Shown in pieces: positions 62,992 to 64,000 of a stretch of 64,000 bases of DNA. The DNA is from Pseudomonadota bacterium (lineage in GTDB: Bacteria; Pseudomonadota; Alphaproteobacteria; Rhizobiales; Xanthobacteraceae). Made by a program: the position numbers and the translations under genes. A model generated the notes under the pieces. That model did no database searches and was not told the DNA's origin. It saw nothing but the letters and a program-made list of their open reading frames with translations. Every line of letters begins with the position of its first letter. Position 1 is the first letter of the stretch. The stretch lies in the NCBI GenBank assembly GCA_023423415.1, contig JAFAFP010000158.1, forward strand, positions 1-64,000, written 5' to 3'.

Positions 62992-64000
62992 TTACGGCGT
63001 GAGCGACTTTATCACCTCATCGCCCTTGATCGAGATCTTGACGATGTCCTTGCCGTCCACATTCATCTTCATCAGGTCGAGCGAGCGGATCTGACTGTTC
63101 TCATAGGTGCGGAAGTGATAGCGCTTGGCCTTCAGGTCGCTGGCAGCGGTCCAGAGCGTGTAGTCGGCCTGGATATTGCCGTTTGCATCCTTCTGTCCGT
63201 CGCGCGCCGAACCCTTCGGAATATCGAACTGGTTCAGCACGTGAAACGCCTGAAGGACGGCTTCGTTACCTGTCTTTGACTTGAACACCGACTGGCTGAA
63301 AGCCACTGCGCGGACGAAACGCGAGGGTGGCGTGAAATCTCCGGGCAAACCCAGCATGCCCGAGCCCTGGCCTGTCGGCACGAGCTTGATCGGTCCCAAT
63401 TGGACAGGCGGCGTGTTGTCCATTGAGAAGTTGATGTAGTTCCGCAGATTGGTCATGTGCCAATCGAAGGCCGGCGAGTTGGTGATCACACCCAGCGGGT
63501 TGTCGTGAATGTTGAGCTTGCCGCCGACATATTCGATGACGATGCTCTTGCCCGACGCATCATGGACGATGAAATGCACTTCGGGAGCGAAGCCCCACCC
63601 GCCAAACACGACGGCGGGAACGACGACGTTGCCGATATTAGCCTTCACTTCGTCGATATTGGCGAAATTCTCGAGCAACCACGATCCCAGTTCCCACGGG
63701 GCCATCGTCTTGCTCGCATCGGCAGGGGTGTAAGGCATGTAGCCCGCCGAGGTCGGAAAGTAGAACAGCCCGACCGCAAGGCCTTGTTCATTCAGTCCGT
63801 CGAATAAAAACGGGACACCCGCGCCGTTCATGCCGACACTGGCGTATTTCGCCTTCCACTTCAGACCGTCCTTGCCGTCCGGAGTGGTTCCGGTTCGCGC
63901 ATAGCCGCGCGGCACCATGATGACATCGGACATGAGATCGATGCCGAATTCCAGCGTTCGCGCGTGAACGGCCGTGCCGTCCGTTGCCTTCAGAAAAATG
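62992..64000 (-). CDS. choloylglycine hydrolase/penicillin V acylase family protein (5' end outside window)
   Basis: Linear amide C-N hydrolase of the Ntn family. About 336 codons are visible; the reading frame stays open to the right edge, where it reads FLKATDGTAVHARTLEFGID, the conserved stretch soon after the N-terminal catalytic Cys of this family. The start and catalytic Cys are therefore beyond 64000. Further blocks: DGLNEQGLAVGLFYFP, HFIVHDASGKSIVIEYVGGK, NPLGVITNSPAFDWHMTNLR (the Asn and Arg oxyanion/active-site region) and ADYTLWTAASDLKAKRYHFR. Substrates range from bile salts to penicillin V and acyl-homoserine lactones. An ATG at 63933 is internal. Confidence 0.88.
   Translation of the reverse strand, partial: IFLKATDGTAVHARTLEFGIDLMSDVIMVPRGYARTGTTPDGKDGLKWKAKYASVGMNGAGVPFLFDGLNEQGLAVGLFYFPTSAGYMPYTPADASKTMAPWELGSWLLENFANIDEVKANIGNVVVPAVVFGGWGFAPEVHFIVHDASGKSIVIEYVGGKLNIHDNPLGVITNSPAFDWHMTNLRNYINFSMDNTPPVQLGPIKLVPTGQGSGMLGLPGDFTPPSRFVRAVAFSQSVFKSKTGNEAVLQAFHVLNQFDIPKGSARDGQKDANGNIQADYTLWTAASDLKAKRYHFRTYENSQIRSLDLMKMNVDGKDIVKISIKGDEVIKSLTP

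Noticed and set aside
49397..64000. A bile-acid degradation pathway from the HdhA-like SDR and the choloylglycine-hydrolase-family gene
   Set aside because: The two genes lie about 13 kb apart with unrelated genes between, and both families have many environmental members acting on other substrates.

Overview
The window is high-GC, densely coded chromosomal DNA from an alphaproteobacterium, most likely Hyphomicrobiales near Bradyrhizobiaceae/Xanthobacteraceae. The evidence is a set of family markers: a eukaryote-type glutamine synthetase II next to a DUF2735 gene, a SAM-II riboswitch in front of metZ, a ROSE-like leader in front of an Hsp20 gene, a DUF1476 (F1-ATPase zeta inhibitor) gene, and the purSQL...bolA...grxD...rpsD and guaB...rsmB-like...guaA orders. 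I see no prophage, insertion sequence with transposase, CRISPR array or rRNA. The species is not determinable by eye.

Layout. 1-6.1 kb: a monomeric isocitrate dehydrogenase running off the left edge, a 54-residue secreted protein, a NodU-family carbamoyltransferase, a TrmJ RNA methyltransferase fused to a DUF559 domain, a pyruvate-dependent aldolase and the ATPase zeta inhibitor. 6.3-14.6 kb: purine synthesis (purC, purS, purQ, purL) followed by bolA and grxD. Between purL and bolA sit three minus-strand genes: two paralogous secreted cysteine-rich repeat proteins around an orphan solute-binding protein. A RidA gene sits between bolA and grxD. 14.6-26.5 kb: an SDR/AraC divergent pair, rpsD, murI, aspartate dehydrogenase, a Bug-type binding protein, a single-domain response regulator, two secreted proteins of unknown function, a class III CoA-transferase and a radical SAM protein.

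26.5-31.4 kb is a nitrogen and methionine region: glnII with a sigma-54-type promoter, DUF2735, glutaminase, tRNA-Gln(CUG), two small proteins, and metZ behind a SAM-II riboswitch with a terminator/antiterminator. 31.4-42.5 kb holds a lone CoxL-like molybdenum hydroxylase subunit, ppx-gppA with rlmE, an HU protein with a histone-like tail, an MFS exporter, an APH(6)-like kinase, a hybrid sensor kinase, and an XRE regulator divergent from a membrane protein. 42.6-49.2 kb carries guaB, a DUF559 gene flanked by inverted copies of a compound palindrome, a CurA-like reductase, a MAPEG protein, an RsmB-like methyltransferase and guaA. 49.3-64 kb is accessory: a 7-alpha-HSDH-like SDR, a beta-propeller/HTH/DUF899/membrane-protein locus, a CDF transporter, hsp20, a MetE-like protein with a TRAP binding protein and GntR regulator, an ArsR/AHSA1 pair, an ArsC-like protein, a metal-dependent hydrolase, DsbB with DUF5993, and a choloylglycine-hydrolase-family protein running off the right edge.

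The most unusual signals are: the DUF559 gene inside inverted palindromes, and a second degenerate DUF559 domain fused to TrmJ whose last codons come from a different palindromic repeat; four cysteine modules with identical spacing in two proteins around an orphan binding protein; and three well-formed RNA or promoter control elements (SAM-II, ROSE-like, sigma-54).
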